Below, in pieces: positions 1 through 7,687 of a DNA stretch of 34,991 bases. Position 1 is the first letter of the stretch; every line of letters begins with the position of its first letter. The stretch is taken from assembly GCA_028870115.1 (NCBI GenBank), contig JAGWQH010000065.1, forward strand, positions 1 to 34,991, in the 5' to 3' direction. The notes beneath the pieces are model-generated. The model ran no database searches. It was not told the origin of the DNA and saw only the letters and a program-made list of their open reading frames with translations. The DNA is from Candidatus Methylomirabilota bacterium (GTDB taxonomy: Bacteria; Methylomirabilota; Methylomirabilia; Methylomirabilales; Methylomirabilaceae). The translations under genes were made by a program, and so were the position numbers.

Positions 1-297
1 GGAGATCTGATTTATGTCGTCACGAGCGGCGGTCCGGGAAGGATAGGTCTCGAACACTCACACGGGTGGGGTAACAGGACCATATTGAACTTCGACTCCC
101 CTATCTGCGTTGGGGGGGCCAATCATCCAGGCGATAGCACCTACTTCATTGGCCTTGTCTCCGCCCAACCGCCGCGGTCCGTCACAGCAACCGTCAAGGA
201 GACGGCCGGCTTAACCGCTGGGGCGCAAAAAGACGAGAACTATCCACGATACGACGTGCTAGTCCGCGCGCCTCAGATAGGCGCGGCGAGTAGGTAG
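1..297 (+). CDS. 3' end of an unknown protein (start lies off the window)
   Basis: The first frame is open from base 1 to a TAG at 295-297, giving the last 98 residues of a protein that begins upstream of the window. It is rich in Gly, Ser, Thr and Pro with alternating hydrophobic residues, as in extracellular or beta-rich domains. There is no recognisable motif, cofactor site or membrane segment. I cannot name the family. A competing long frame on the minus strand (194-874) has no recognisable content and runs through a Tex remnant and the start of the next gene, so I prefer this plus-strand reading, with modest confidence. Confidence 0.4.
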   Translation, partial: GDLIYVVTSGGPGRIGLEHSHGWGNRTILNFDSPICVGGANHPGDSTYFIGLVSAQPPRSVTATVKETAGLTAGAQKDENYPRYDVLVRAPQIGAASR

Positions 298-551
298 GGA
301 TCGTCCCTGAAGTCTTTGAGATCAATCCTGGGTTGCCAGAGTAGCCTGTAGCGATTTGGTGGAGGATCTGATCCGGACCCAGCGAGTTCTGAGCGCCACT
401 TGGCCCGGTCAGGAAGCCATCCCGCCGGGCAAACAGTTGGGCCTGGTTGAGCCCTTGTCTCCGGGCTAACTCACCGCAGCCTCGCCACGGAGCGAGTCCG
501 GGACGACGGTAGCTTTGCGGACAGAGATCCACCGATTCAGTGCTCTGGTCG
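298..551. other. Intergenic stretch without a convincing gene
   Basis: No frame gives a recognisable protein here, and there is no clear terminator hairpin or repeat. Because it leads into a Tex fragment, it may be decayed coding DNA, but I could not identify any other part of that gene. Confidence 0.3.
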
Positions 552-653
552 GCGAAAGTGTTGGAGGTCGATATCGCACGCAAGCGCATTGCCCTGACCA
601 TGCGCCTGTCGGACGAAGTCACAGCAAGGATTGACAGCACCATTTCACATTGA
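552..653 (+). pseudogene. C-terminal remnant of a Tex-type S1 RNA-binding protein
   Basis: This 33-codon stretch ends in TGA and reads AKVLEVDIARKRIALTMRL followed by a short polar tail. That is the signature end of the S1 domain of Tex, the transcription-accessory RNA-binding protein (usual form KVLEVD.ARKRIALSMRL). A full Tex has over 700 residues, and nothing upstream in this frame continues the match, so only the tail survives. The resemblance is by motif memory only. It shows that the junction upstream of the phosphotransferase gene has been rearranged. Confidence 0.55.
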
Positions 654-709
654 AGAGGCAAACTCCCGCTACCTCCCGTCATAATACGTAGGAAACGTGA
701 GGCACCGCG

Positions 710-1819
710 ATGCCCGTGACGCAGGCTATTCTCGTTCGCCGACCGAGTGACCTGACGGTCGCCTGGGCGCAACGCATCGTTGCGCAACATGCTGCAGACA
801 CCACGGTATCGGAGGTCAATGTGCTGTCCGCTGATATCGGGACGACAACGCGGGTACGCGTCGCGGTTGAACACAACGGGCCGGAGACGTTGCCCCGTCG
901 TTGGTTCGTGAAACTGCCGTCGCGGTCTTGGCGAGCCCGGTGCATTACGGCGTTACCCCGCCTCCTCCAGACGGAAGTGCGTTTCTATCAGGAAGTGACG
1001 CAGGCTGTTCCCGTACTTCAGCCCACCATTTTAGCGGCGCAGAGCCGGCGCGGACGGGGCACGACGCTGGTCCTTGCTGATGTGACAGAACATGGCGCTG
1101 TTCCCGGCGAACCCGGGGATGCTTTGACGGCCGCCCAAGCGGCCCTGGTGGTCGAGCAACTGGCCCGACTTCACGCGCAGTTTTGGAATACAGCAAATCT
1201 CGATCACGAGTATTGCTGGCTGGCTGGTCCTGTCCGACGTTGGGAAGATCGGTTGGGATCAGCTCTGGCAGTGCCGTTGATGCAACGGGGGTTACGGCGC
1301 GCTGGAAGCGCCGTTCCTATAGCGCTCCACGGCCCTGCTGTGCACTATGCACGCCGGCGTCGCCACGTGATGCGCTTGCTTGCAGACGGCCCACGCACCC
1401 TCGTCCATCACGATGTACATCCCGGCAATCTCTTCTGGCAGCAATCCCAACCAGGATTCCTCGACTGGCAACTCGTCCGCATTGGTGAGGGGATTGGCGA
1501 TGTCGCGTACTTCTTGGCCACCGCGCTCACACCTGAAATTCGGCGGACGTGCGAAGCGCGCCTGCTCGTACGGTATCAACAGGTTCTTGAGGACCATCAG
1601 ATCGCGGATCTCGATTCCACAACGCTCCGGCAAAGATATCGCGCTCATCTCATCTATGCCTTCGAGGCCATGGTGGTGACGCTTGCGGTCGGTGACATGA
1701 TGCCCCTGGAGAGCAATCTCGAACTCATCCGCCGAGCGGCCGGGGCGGTTGAGGATCACGATGCCTTTACGATCAGACCGGCGAGGAGCGCCTATCAGAG
1801 ATCCAGCTCCTCAGCCTGA
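710..1819 (+). CDS. Phosphotransferase of the aminoglycoside/ecdysteroid-kinase-like fold
   Basis: A 369-residue soluble protein. Residues 231-240 read LVHHDVHPGN, the catalytic loop of the APH/choline-kinase/ecdysteroid-kinase superfamily, with catalytic Asp235 and metal-binding Asn240. A second metal site follows at FLDWQ (Asp252). Such enzymes transfer phosphate from ATP to small hydroxylated molecules, and the substrate cannot be read from sequence. The ATG has a GTGAGG-like ribosome site about ten bases upstream. The gene stands alone, between a Tex remnant and the convergent arsC. Resistance kinase is only one possibility; many homologues are metabolic or uncharacterised. Confidence 0.8.
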   Translation: MPVTQAILVRRPSDLTVAWAQRIVAQHAADTTVSEVNVLSADIGTTTRVRVAVEHNGPETLPRRWFVKLPSRSWRARCITALPRLLQTEVRFYQEVTQAVPVLQPTILAAQSRRGRGTTLVLADVTEHGAVPGEPGDALTAAQAALVVEQLARLHAQFWNTANLDHEYCWLAGPVRRWEDRLGSALAVPLMQRGLRRAGSAVPIALHGPAVHYARRRRHVMRLLADGPRTLVHHDVHPGNLFWQQSQPGFLDWQLVRIGEGIGDVAYFLATALTPEIRRTCEARLLVRYQQVLEDHQIADLDSTTLRQRYRAHLIYAFEAMVVTLAVGDMMPLESNLELIRRAAGAVEDHDAFTIRPARSAYQRSSSSA

Positions 1820-1897
1820 CTGCGCAAGAACAGACCATCTCGTAGCACAGCCCATCTCATGGTCGGGCGGCTCTCACTCCCCACGCCGAACTACAGG

Positions 1898-2332
1898 TTA
1901 CGAGGCGGATGTCTGTAGATCAGTGAGCCATTGGCGGAGTCGTGTGAGGATTGCATCGCGAACCCGGCGGAACGACTTCAGGCGATCTTCATCTGTGCCG
2001 GTGGCCTGAGAGGGATCGTCGAAGCTCCAGTGGATGCGAGTTGTTCTTCCTGGGAACATCGGGCATCGCTCGTTGGCGCTGTCGCAGACTGTGATCACAT
2101 AGTCCCATCGCTCACCAAGGAATGCGTCGATAGTTTTCGAGGTGTGTCCTCTCAGATCGATCCCGACCTCGTCCATCACCCGGATCGCAAGAGGGTGGAC
2201 GCGCGTGGCCTCAGTCCCGGCGCTGGCTACGTCGAAACGATCTCCTGCGAGCGCGCGAAGGAGTCCTTCGGCCATCTGGCTTCGGGCCGAGTTGTGCGTA
2301 CAGACGAAAAGGACCCGAATCGGTTGATCCAT
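1898..2332 (-). CDS. arsC: Arsenate reductase, low-molecular-weight phosphatase type
   Basis: A 144-residue protein of the LMW-PTP fold. The P-loop VLFVCTHNSARSQMAEG supplies the CX5R signature (Cys11 to Arg17), and the later HWSFDDP segment carries the general-acid Asp, as in thioredoxin-linked ArsC. It reduces arsenate to arsenite in the cytoplasm. I chose the ATG giving MDQPIRV because it directly follows the stop of a histidine-kinase remnant and matches the start of the arsC stub at 9141. An upstream in-frame start would add seven residues and overlap that remnant. No arsB/acr3 efflux gene or arsR is present nearby. Confidence 0.88.
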   Translation of the reverse strand: MDQPIRVLFVCTHNSARSQMAEGLLRALAGDRFDVASAGTEATRVHPLAIRVMDEVGIDLRGHTSKTIDAFLGERWDYVITVCDSANERCPMFPGRTTRIHWSFDDPSQATGTDEDRLKSFRRVRDAILTRLRQWLTDLQTSAS

Positions 2333-2333
2333 A

Positions 2334-2399
2334 CTATCCAAGTTCCTGATCAAGCGGTGCGGTCTGGAGCGTGAAGCGGACGGTGGTTCCTTGGTTTAG
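2334..2399 (-). pseudogene. Remnant of a histidine-kinase C-terminus just upstream of arsC
   Basis: About 21 codons ending in TAG (2336-2334) read LNQGTTVRFTLQTAPLDQEL. The intact kinase at 7688-9139 ends LNKGTTVRFTLPVARPDQEF. The remnant lies one base before the arsC ATG. The intact kinase is likewise followed one base later by an arsC start. So this is the tail of a second kinase-arsC pair whose kinase has been lost, on the opposite strand to the intact copy. Confidence 0.75.
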
Positions 2400-2445
2400 T
2401 GAAGTCGAAACTCATCACTGATGAATGCTGAGTTGTGGAAGGTGG

Positions 2446-3558
2446 CTAGAAATTGAGAATATACGTGAACCGATAGACCTCACGAAATGGGTCGGGGTGA
2501 CTCACGGGGAAATCGGCGCCGAGCATGAGCGAGTTCTTCGGGAGGAACCAGAACCGGATGCCCGGCGTCAGGCTCGCCGTGCTCTTCCCGCGGCTGGCGC
2601 CGTCCAGCGGCATGGTCGTGAACGCCTCGAGAAACGTGGTCAGATTCCCCACAATCGACGTCGACCGCTCGGTCCACGTCTTGGCGATCGAGAGGTCATA
2701 GCTGATATTGTTCTGCGCCGCCCCCGCCTTCGGACGCGGTCCCTGGAGGTTTTCATACGTAAAGGAATAGTAAAGGCCGACCCGGTTGAGAAGAGGGAAC
2801 AGCGCCTGCAGGTCCTGCCAGCCCGTCAGTGTATACGCGGCGGACGTCTGTGTCTGGCCGATCCCTTTATTGGGCGCGGTCAGGATCACCTGGGCGGCGT
2901 AGGACTTATCGGGGGTATCCACGAGTTGGAGCCGAACCAGCCCGCCCCCGGTGCCGCCGTTTTGATCCGGGCCATTCCGGATGTCGTTCCACTGGTAGGT
3001 GGTGAGCGCTTCAATCATCAGTCGCCGGTTGAGCCCATAAGCGATGAGGCCCCGCAGCGATTGGGTATTACGCATCTTGGGACTATGCGGCAGGTCCGTA
3101 TACGCGTAATCCGCCCGAAACTCGCGCTCCAGAAAGTTCGTCGTGACTCGCAGTAGGGCCATATCCGGCGTACGCCGTTCGCGATGGGCCCACGCCTGGT
3201 TCCAACCCTCCGAGAACAGATCGAACAGAGTCAAATCCGAGAGCGCAGCCTCATGACCGTCCTTATCTCTCTCCGTTCCGGCGCTCGCCTCGGTCGCTGC
3301 CGCCGCCGTGGTGGGCGGAGTCGCCACCTCGACCGGCGCCAGACTGAAGCTTCCTGCGGGCGACTGGGGCGATTGCTGTCGCTCCTGATATCGCTGTTCG
3401 AGCGCCTCATAGCGTTGCTGGAGCGCCTGATATTGCAGCGTGAGAGCCTGATATCGCTCATCGAGATCTGTAAGCTTATCGGCCCACGCCCCAACCGGGG
3501 CGAGCAGCAAGACGCTACCCATCACAACACCACAAATCCACCATCCTCTTTGCCCCAT
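2446..3558 (-). CDS. Outer-membrane beta-barrel protein with N-terminal coiled coil
   Basis: A 370-residue exported protein. The signal peptide covers residues 1-26 and ends GAWA. A Gln/Leu/Tyr-rich heptad-like coiled coil (about 27-65) is followed by a Pro/Ala/Thr linker and then amphipathic strands. It ends in YILNF, the terminal Phe typical of outer-membrane barrels. A GAGAGGGGAGA ribosome site precedes the ATG. It starts 26 bases after the fwdB stop, so it is probably the last gene of that transcript. Its leader (LLLAPVGAWADKLTDL) is almost identical to that of the porin at 16149, while the barrels look unrelated. Its function is unknown; a porin or solute channel is possible. Confidence 0.7.
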   Translation of the reverse strand: MGQRGWWICGVVMGSVLLLAPVGAWADKLTDLDERYQALTLQYQALQQRYEALEQRYQERQQSPQSPAGSFSLAPVEVATPPTTAAAATEASAGTERDKDGHEAALSDLTLFDLFSEGWNQAWAHRERRTPDMALLRVTTNFLEREFRADYAYTDLPHSPKMRNTQSLRGLIAYGLNRRLMIEALTTYQWNDIRNGPDQNGGTGGGLVRLQLVDTPDKSYAAQVILTAPNKGIGQTQTSAAYTLTGWQDLQALFPLLNRVGLYYSFTYENLQGPRPKAGAAQNNISYDLSIAKTWTERSTSIVGNLTTFLEAFTTMPLDGASRGKSTASLTPGIRFWFLPKNSLMLGADFPVSHPDPFREVYRFTYILNF

Positions 3559-3584
3559 GATTCTCCCCTCTCTGCGTCGTTGGG

Positions 3585-4907
3585 TTAACCACAGTCCTTC
3601 TTTGCTACAACCTTTGCGATGATCCGCTCCAAGATCTCCCGATCCGTCGGCCAGGGCGAGTCGACCACCTTCTTCATCTTGAGCGGGATATGATCCATCC
3701 GATATGACATACCGCCGGCCGCCACCGCGGCCTGCGCCACCGGGATGACCACCGTCGCTACCTTGGTCGTGTCGCTCTCTTTGGGGTCAATCGCGATGAG
3801 CGGGATCGACCGAAGATGCTCCGAGGTCTTGCCGGGAAGATGGCCGACCGCATCTGCCGCCATAATCATGGCGGCATCGATCTCTTTCCGGGCTACTAGG
3901 TCGGCAACGGAGAACTCCCCGGGGTTGTATCGAGGATAGCCCCGGCTGAAATTGACGGAAAAGGGGTAGCCGGTTTGCCAGGTCATCACCTGCGCAATAC
4001 CGACCACGTTGCCATGACCCCGCATCGGCATACCGGAAAACTTGGTGAATCGATTCAGCGCCTGGGCTAGCTTCAGGAGGGCGATGGCATTCATCGTCTT
4101 GCCGCGACTCATCGTAATGCCCATTCCCCAACAGATAATCCCAAATTTGCAACTCTTCAGTTTATCCGCCAGCACTTTCCATTCGGCAACCGGTACGCCG
4201 CCCACTTCGGTTCGATTTAACTCGTAACCGTTCACAAGAGCCGTGAGCGACGTCGCGACCTCGTAGTCCGTGTTCGGCCTGATCTGGAAGGCGATATCGG
4301 CCATCCGAGAAGAGGCAGTCGGCCTCACATCAATCGTCACGATCGTTCGCCCTTTCTTCCCCGTTGGGGTGAAGAGTCCCTTGGCCGTTACGGCATAGCG
4401 GCTGGGGTGCCGGGGATGCGCCTCGGCCGGATTCGATCCCCAGTACACGACAAGGTCGGCCCGGTTCTTGATCTCTCCTACTGTGCACGTCGGAAGCCCA
4501 ATTGTCTGCAGACCCTGAAGACCTGGTCCGTGTCAGACGGATGACGTATGGTCAATATTGGCGCCGATCAACTCGGCCAGTTCGATCGCCTTCCGCTGGG
4601 CGCTCAGTTCCGTCGAGTCCAGGCCGTAGATCAGGGGATACTTAGCCGCGGCGAGGATCTCTGCCGCTGCGTCAATGCACTGTTCGAGGGTCGCGGGTTG
4701 TCCGTGAATCCTCGGTGTCGCCAGGTCCTCGTGATAGTGCATATAGGTGGCCTTTCCCAAGGCACAGGCATTCTTGACCGTCTTGATCCGCCCGCCTTCT
4801 TCGACATGAATTTCCAGGTCGTCGCACGCGGTCCCGCAAAAGGGGCAGACAACGTCGGTAAAGATTTTTAGCTGTTTTGCGTCTAGTACCGCCACACGTT
4901 CAGACAT
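3585..4907 (-). CDS. fwdB: Formylmethanofuran dehydrogenase subunit B with in-frame UGA (probable selenocysteine)
   Basis: Catalytic metal-pterin subunit of formylmethanofuran dehydrogenase (formyl-MFR/CO2 interconversion). Residues 18-48 carry CPFCGTAC plus a later Cys (Cys21, 24, 28, 48), the [4Fe-4S] site. The frame meets TGA at 4535-4533 (codon 125) and then continues without shift as [17 protein letters not shown] and [15 protein letters not shown] to a TAA/TGA-type stop at 3585. In the family this position is Cys or Sec, followed by His-Gly-Pro, and is the Mo/W ligand. Reading through gives 440 residues, the normal family length. A SECIS-like hairpin follows. It overlaps fwdD by eight bases. 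Methylobacterium FhcB lacks these metal-site residues, so this copy resembles the redox-active archaeal type. A nonsense-mutated pseudogene is the alternative, but it is much less likely given the codon's position. Gene callers would split it into two. Confidence 0.88.
4504..4522 (-). promoter_or_regulatory. SECIS-like hairpin downstream of the fwdB UGA
   Basis: In the mRNA the hairpin GUCUUCAGGGUCUGCAGAC begins 10 bases after the UGA. Four pairs (GUCU/AGAC) are followed by an unpaired U, a C-G pair and an apical AGGGUCU. In E. coli fdhF (from memory) the SECIS has a bulged U and an AGGUCU loop starting 17 bases after UGA; here the AGGGUCU starts 16 bases after it. The bulged U and loop GU are the SelB contacts in E. 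coli. The codons directly after the UGA (CAC GGA CCA versus CAC GGC CCA) also match fdhF, because both encode His-Gly-Pro. Confidence 0.75.
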
Positions 4908-5286
4908 AGCGCTCCACCTCCACTTCGATGCCCTTATAGTCCGGCATCCCGGTCGCTTGAGTATCCGTACCGATAATCGGATTGATCAGTCGCCCATACG
5001 CAATCAACACCATCCCTTGGGGAACATCGCCCTTCGCAAATTTGAGGACCGTCGAGCCGTGCGGCGTCGATAATCGAATCCGATCGCCGTCCTGCAGCGC
5101 CAGCTCTTCGATATCCTTGAGATTCATTCGTACAGTTGAGATCTCTTCCACATACTCCTTCGACTCCTTTCCGACGTGCATCGCCTGGCCTTGCGTCAGC
5201 GTTCGCAATGTGATTATCGTAAACCGTTTCTTCACCATCTGAAGCGCACCCCCTCTTGGAGTCCTCTGTACGGGGACACCGGTCAT
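4900..5286 (-). CDS. fwdD: Formylmethanofuran dehydrogenase subunit D (molybdopterin-dinucleotide-binding)
   Basis: A small cytoplasmic protein (128 residues from this start) of the molybdopterin-dinucleotide-binding barrel fold. It forms the pterin-binding C-terminal lobe that in DMSO-reductase enzymes is fused to the catalytic chain. Conserved features are TLTQGQA near the N-terminus, LQDGDRIRLSTPHG, and GMVLIAYGRLINPIIG followed by TGMPDYKGIEVEVE. The ATG at 5286 overlaps the tupA stop (TGATG). A second ATG at 5238, behind a GAGGGGG site, aligns better with the usual family start (MVKKRFTIIT) and may be the real one. FwdD is absent from the Methylobacterium Fhc complex, so its presence supports a true pterin cofactor in the adjacent FwdB. 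Confidence 0.82.
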   Translation of the reverse strand: MTGVPVQRTPRGGALQMVKKRFTIITLRTLTQGQAMHVGKESKEYVEEISTVRMNLKDIEELALQDGDRIRLSTPHGSTVLKFAKGDVPQGMVLIAYGRLINPIIGTDTQATGMPDYKGIEVEVERYV

Positions 5287-6164
5287 CAACGTCCAATCTC
5301 CTTCTCATGTTTGCCCGCGTCCGGGAAGAACAACGGCTGGCCAAACTTCTCAATACCAAACGTCTTGATAACAGCCTGGGTCTCGGCCGAGACCATGAAG
5401 TCGGCGAACGCCATGCCGCCCGCGGCATTGACCTTTGGGAACTTGGCTGGATTGACTTCCATAACCGAGTAGATATTCAGGAGCAATGGGTCACGCTCGA
5501 CCATGATGTCCAGGGCGAGGCGTTTTTTTAGGGCCAGATAGGTGCCGCGGTCGGTGAGCGTATAGGCCTGCTTCTCCGACGCGATGGCAAGGGTCTGGCC
5601 CATCCCCTGACCTGATTCCAGATACCAGTCGCCGTTCGCGTCTCGCCCCGCCTCTTGCCAAAGGCGTTGCTCAAGCTGATGTGTCCCGGAATTATCGCCG
5701 CGCGAGACGAACGTCGCCTTTCTCTCGGCTATTCTGCGAAGCGCATCACTCGCCGTCTTCAAGCTGCGGATCTGAGCCGGATCTGTGGTCGGACCGATCA
5801 CGACAAAATCGTTGTGCATCACCAGCCGACGGTTGATGAGCGTCCCCTCAGCGACATACTTCTTCTCAGTCTCAGGCGCATGAACCAGGACGACGTCCGC
5901 CTCACCGCGACCGCCCAGAGCAAGCGCCTGACCGGTTCCGATAGAAATCGTTTTCACTACGTAGCCGGTGCGCTTTTCAAACAGCGGCACCAACACGTCG
6001 AGCAGGCCTGAATCCTGCGTGCTGGTCGTAGTGGCCAGGATGACATGCTGGCCTGCGGCCCCGATAGTGCCGACCGGGCTGGCCTGCAGAAAGGCCATCG
6101 CGGCCAGCCCAACACCACAGTGCCTCAGAACGGCTTTTCGCCAGGTCGCACCCCGCAAGCGCAT
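5286..6164 (-). CDS. tupA: Tungstate ABC-transporter substrate-binding protein
   Basis: A periplasmic binding protein of about 292 residues. A basic, hydrophobic signal peptide (MRLRGATWRKAVLRHCG onward) precedes the mature start. The oxyanion-binding motif ATTTSTQDSGLLDVL is characteristic of TupA rather than ModA or PstS. It is followed by SIGTGQALALGGRGEADVVL, HAPE and MHNDFVVIGP, all typical of TupA. The ATG at 6164 has a GGAG six bases upstream. A TTG at 6176 directly after the mop stop would add four residues. No tupB permease or tupC ATPase is present in the window, so transport genes must lie elsewhere. Location between mop and fwdD implies tungstate supply for FwdB. Confidence 0.9.
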   Translation of the reverse strand: MRLRGATWRKAVLRHCGVGLAAMAFLQASPVGTIGAAGQHVILATTTSTQDSGLLDVLVPLFEKRTGYVVKTISIGTGQALALGGRGEADVVLVHAPETEKKYVAEGTLINRRLVMHNDFVVIGPTTDPAQIRSLKTASDALRRIAERKATFVSRGDNSGTHQLEQRLWQEAGRDANGDWYLESGQGMGQTLAIASEKQAYTLTDRGTYLALKKRLALDIMVERDPLLLNIYSVMEVNPAKFPKVNAAGGMAFADFMVSAETQAVIKTFGIEKFGQPLFFPDAGKHEKEIGR

Positions 6165-6176
6165 TCCACGCTCCAA

Positions 6177-6383
6177 CTACTCCTTGGCGATCATGACTTC
6201 GGTGGCTTTGATGACGGCAAAGACTTGGTCTCCGACCTTCAGTTTCATCCGCTTGGCCGATCCGGTCGTGATAGCGGCGACCAGTTCCTGATCCCCCACC
6301 TTCATGACCACCTCAGTGATCACGGCTCCGACTTTGACCTTCTTAATGACCCCGACCAACTGATTCCGTGCGCTCATCTCCAT
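6177..6383 (-). CDS. mop: Mop-type molybdate/tungstate-binding protein (single TOBE domain)
   Basis: A 68-residue protein consisting of one Mop/TOBE domain. SARNQLVGVIKKVKVGAV is the classic molbindin start, followed by EVVMKVGDQELVAAITTGSA and LKVGDQVFAVIKATEVMIAKE. Molbindins assemble as hexamers that bind molybdate or tungstate at subunit interfaces. The ATG at 6383 has AGGAGG eight bases upstream; an upstream GTG is too close to that site. It lies between a ModE-type DNA-binding protein lacking TOBE domains and tupA. It may act as an intracellular oxyanion store or as the sensing half of a split ModE. Confidence 0.88.
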   Translation of the reverse strand: MEMSARNQLVGVIKKVKVGAVITEVVMKVGDQELVAAITTGSAKRMKLKVGDQVFAVIKATEVMIAKE

Positions 6384-6447
6384 TCCCCCCACCTCCTCTC
6401 TCCCTGAACATCACCCTAGTGATATCTGCCACTTTTGCGCCTGCGGC

Positions 6448-6786
6448 TTAGTACGAGAACAGCAACCGCGATTTCCGCTGTATGGTTGTCCGCAACGTCT
6501 TCTGCAATCGCTTGTAGTCCCGCAAGAGCTTGCGTCCCTGCGGCGTAAGCCGCGTCCCCCCGCCAGACGTCCCTCCATGACTGGCGCGCAAGATAGGCAC
6601 TCCGGCGTTCCGTTCCATATTCTTCAGATATCCCCAGGCGTGCCGATAGGACCACCCGAGCTGTCTCGCCGCCCGCTGGATCGACCCTAGCTCGTCGATC
6701 GCGTCGAGGAGCGCGATGCCGTGCTCCCCCATGATGAACTTGCCACCCGACTCCAGCCAAGTCTTTGACTTTACCTCGAGCTGCAT
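6448..6786 (-). CDS. ModE-type winged-helix transcription regulator lacking TOBE domains
   Basis: A 112-residue protein corresponding to the ModE N-terminal DNA-binding domain only. The signature stretch is GIALLDAIDELGSIQRAARQ then LGWSYRHAWGYLKNMER, with GGTSGGGTRLTPQGRKLL forming the wing and dimer helix. Full ModE carries two C-terminal TOBE domains; here the chain stops after the first domain and a separate mop gene follows 64 bases downstream. It heads the tungstate/fwd operon and probably controls it, analogous to TunR of sulfate reducers. How it senses metal is unclear; direct partnership with Mop is an inference. Confidence 0.85.
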   Translation of the reverse strand: MQLEVKSKTWLESGGKFIMGEHGIALLDAIDELGSIQRAARQLGWSYRHAWGYLKNMERNAGVPILRASHGGTSGGGTRLTPQGRKLLRDYKRLQKTLRTTIQRKSRLLFSY

Positions 6787-6796
6787 CGATCAGCCT

Positions 6797-6820
6797 CGAT
6801 ATGCACGTTCAAACATAGCG
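6797..6820. promoter_or_regulatory. Candidate ModE-type operator upstream of the modE-like gene
   Basis: An imperfect inverted repeat CGATATG-N10-CATAGCG lies 11 bases upstream of the modE-like start. Its half-sites read CGATATG and CGCTATG outward, and the second resembles the CGCTATA half of E. coli ModE sites. Placement fits autoregulation of the minus-strand operon. The similarity is short and untested. Confidence 0.35.
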
Positions 6821-6977
6821 GCGTTTTTACCACGGTTCACCCATCGGGTCAAGCGCAATCAGCGAGCCGTTCCGCCGAGGAAAAGCGCTTGCAGCCTTCC
6901 CGTAAACGAGGCTATCATCTTGGCGGAGACCGGGAAGTCAGCAGAGTAACCTGGCCTGATCAGCAGGAGACGCAATC

Positions 6978-7661
6978 ATGAAGATCCTCGTCGTGGACGA
7001 TGAGCAAGACATCACCGCTCTGGTTGCGTATCACCTGGAGAGAGAGGGATTCCATGTCCTCCAGGCGCATGACGGCCTCCAGGCCTTGGAGCTGGTCAAG
7101 CGTGAGCGACCGAGCCTACTGGTTCTGGATCTGATGTTGCCACACCTGAGCGGATTGGATCTCTGTCGACGGCTCCGCAAAGAACCCGACACGGCCCGGC
7201 TCCCGATCCTGATGCTGACCGCCAAAGCGGAGGAGACCGACAAGGTTCTAGGTCTTGAACTGGGCGGCGACGACTATCTCACCAAGCCGTTTGGACCGCG
7301 GGAGCTGGTGGCGAGGGTCAAGGCCCTGATTCGCAGGAGTGAGGAGCTTCAGCGGGAAGAGGTTGTGAAGGCCGGCAGCATGGAAATCGATCTCGGCCGG
7401 TATACCGTCGCTATCCGTAAGCAGGTCGTCGAGCTGACGCCAAAGGAGTTCGACCTTCTGAAAGCCCTTGTTTTGGCTAAGGGCCGGGCACTGACCCGCG
7501 ACTACCTTCTGGATCGAGTGTGGGGGTACGAGCGAGCCTCCGAGATCGAATCCCGCACCGTCGATGTCCACGTCCGGCGCCTCCGGGAGAAGTTGGGACC
7601 GGAGGCCAAGCGGATCATCACCGTCAAAAGCGTCGGGTATCGGTTCGACCAACAGTCATAA
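6978..7661 (+). CDS. OmpR/PhoB-family response regulator
   Basis: A 227-residue two-domain regulator. The receiver domain carries Asp7/Asp8, phospho-acceptor Asp51 (VLDLMLP), a T in MLTAKAE and Lys in DDYLTKPFGP. The C-terminal winged helix contains LTPKEFDLLKALVLAKGRAL and SRTVDVHVRRLREKL, then VKSVGYRF. These features place it nearest PhoB. The ATG follows CAGGAGACGCAATC. It is divergent from the modE/tupA operon and 26 bases upstream of its partner kinase. The target genes are unknown. The PhoB-like sequence suggests an oxyanion response such as phosphate starvation, but that is inference. Confidence 0.93.
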   Translation: MKILVVDDEQDITALVAYHLEREGFHVLQAHDGLQALELVKRERPSLLVLDLMLPHLSGLDLCRRLRKEPDTARLPILMLTAKAEETDKVLGLELGGDDYLTKPFGPRELVARVKALIRRSEELQREEVVKAGSMEIDLGRYTVAIRKQVVELTPKEFDLLKALVLAKGRALTRDYLLDRVWGYERASEIESRTVDVHVRRLREKLGPEAKRIITVKSVGYRFDQQS

Positions 7662-7687
7662 TACCTGTGTCGAAGAGGACGGCCTTC

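Noticed and set aside
3585-4448. Reading the two halves of fwdB as separate genes or as a nonsense-inactivated pseudogene
   Set aside because: Frame and family homology continue directly through the TGA. It falls at the known Cys/Sec position, a SECIS-like hairpin follows, and neither half shows other damage.
5286-6164. Phosphate-binding PstS as identity for the tupA gene
   Set aside because: The ATTTSTQDSGLLDVL and MHNDFVVIGP motifs and the mop/modE neighbours fit TupA.
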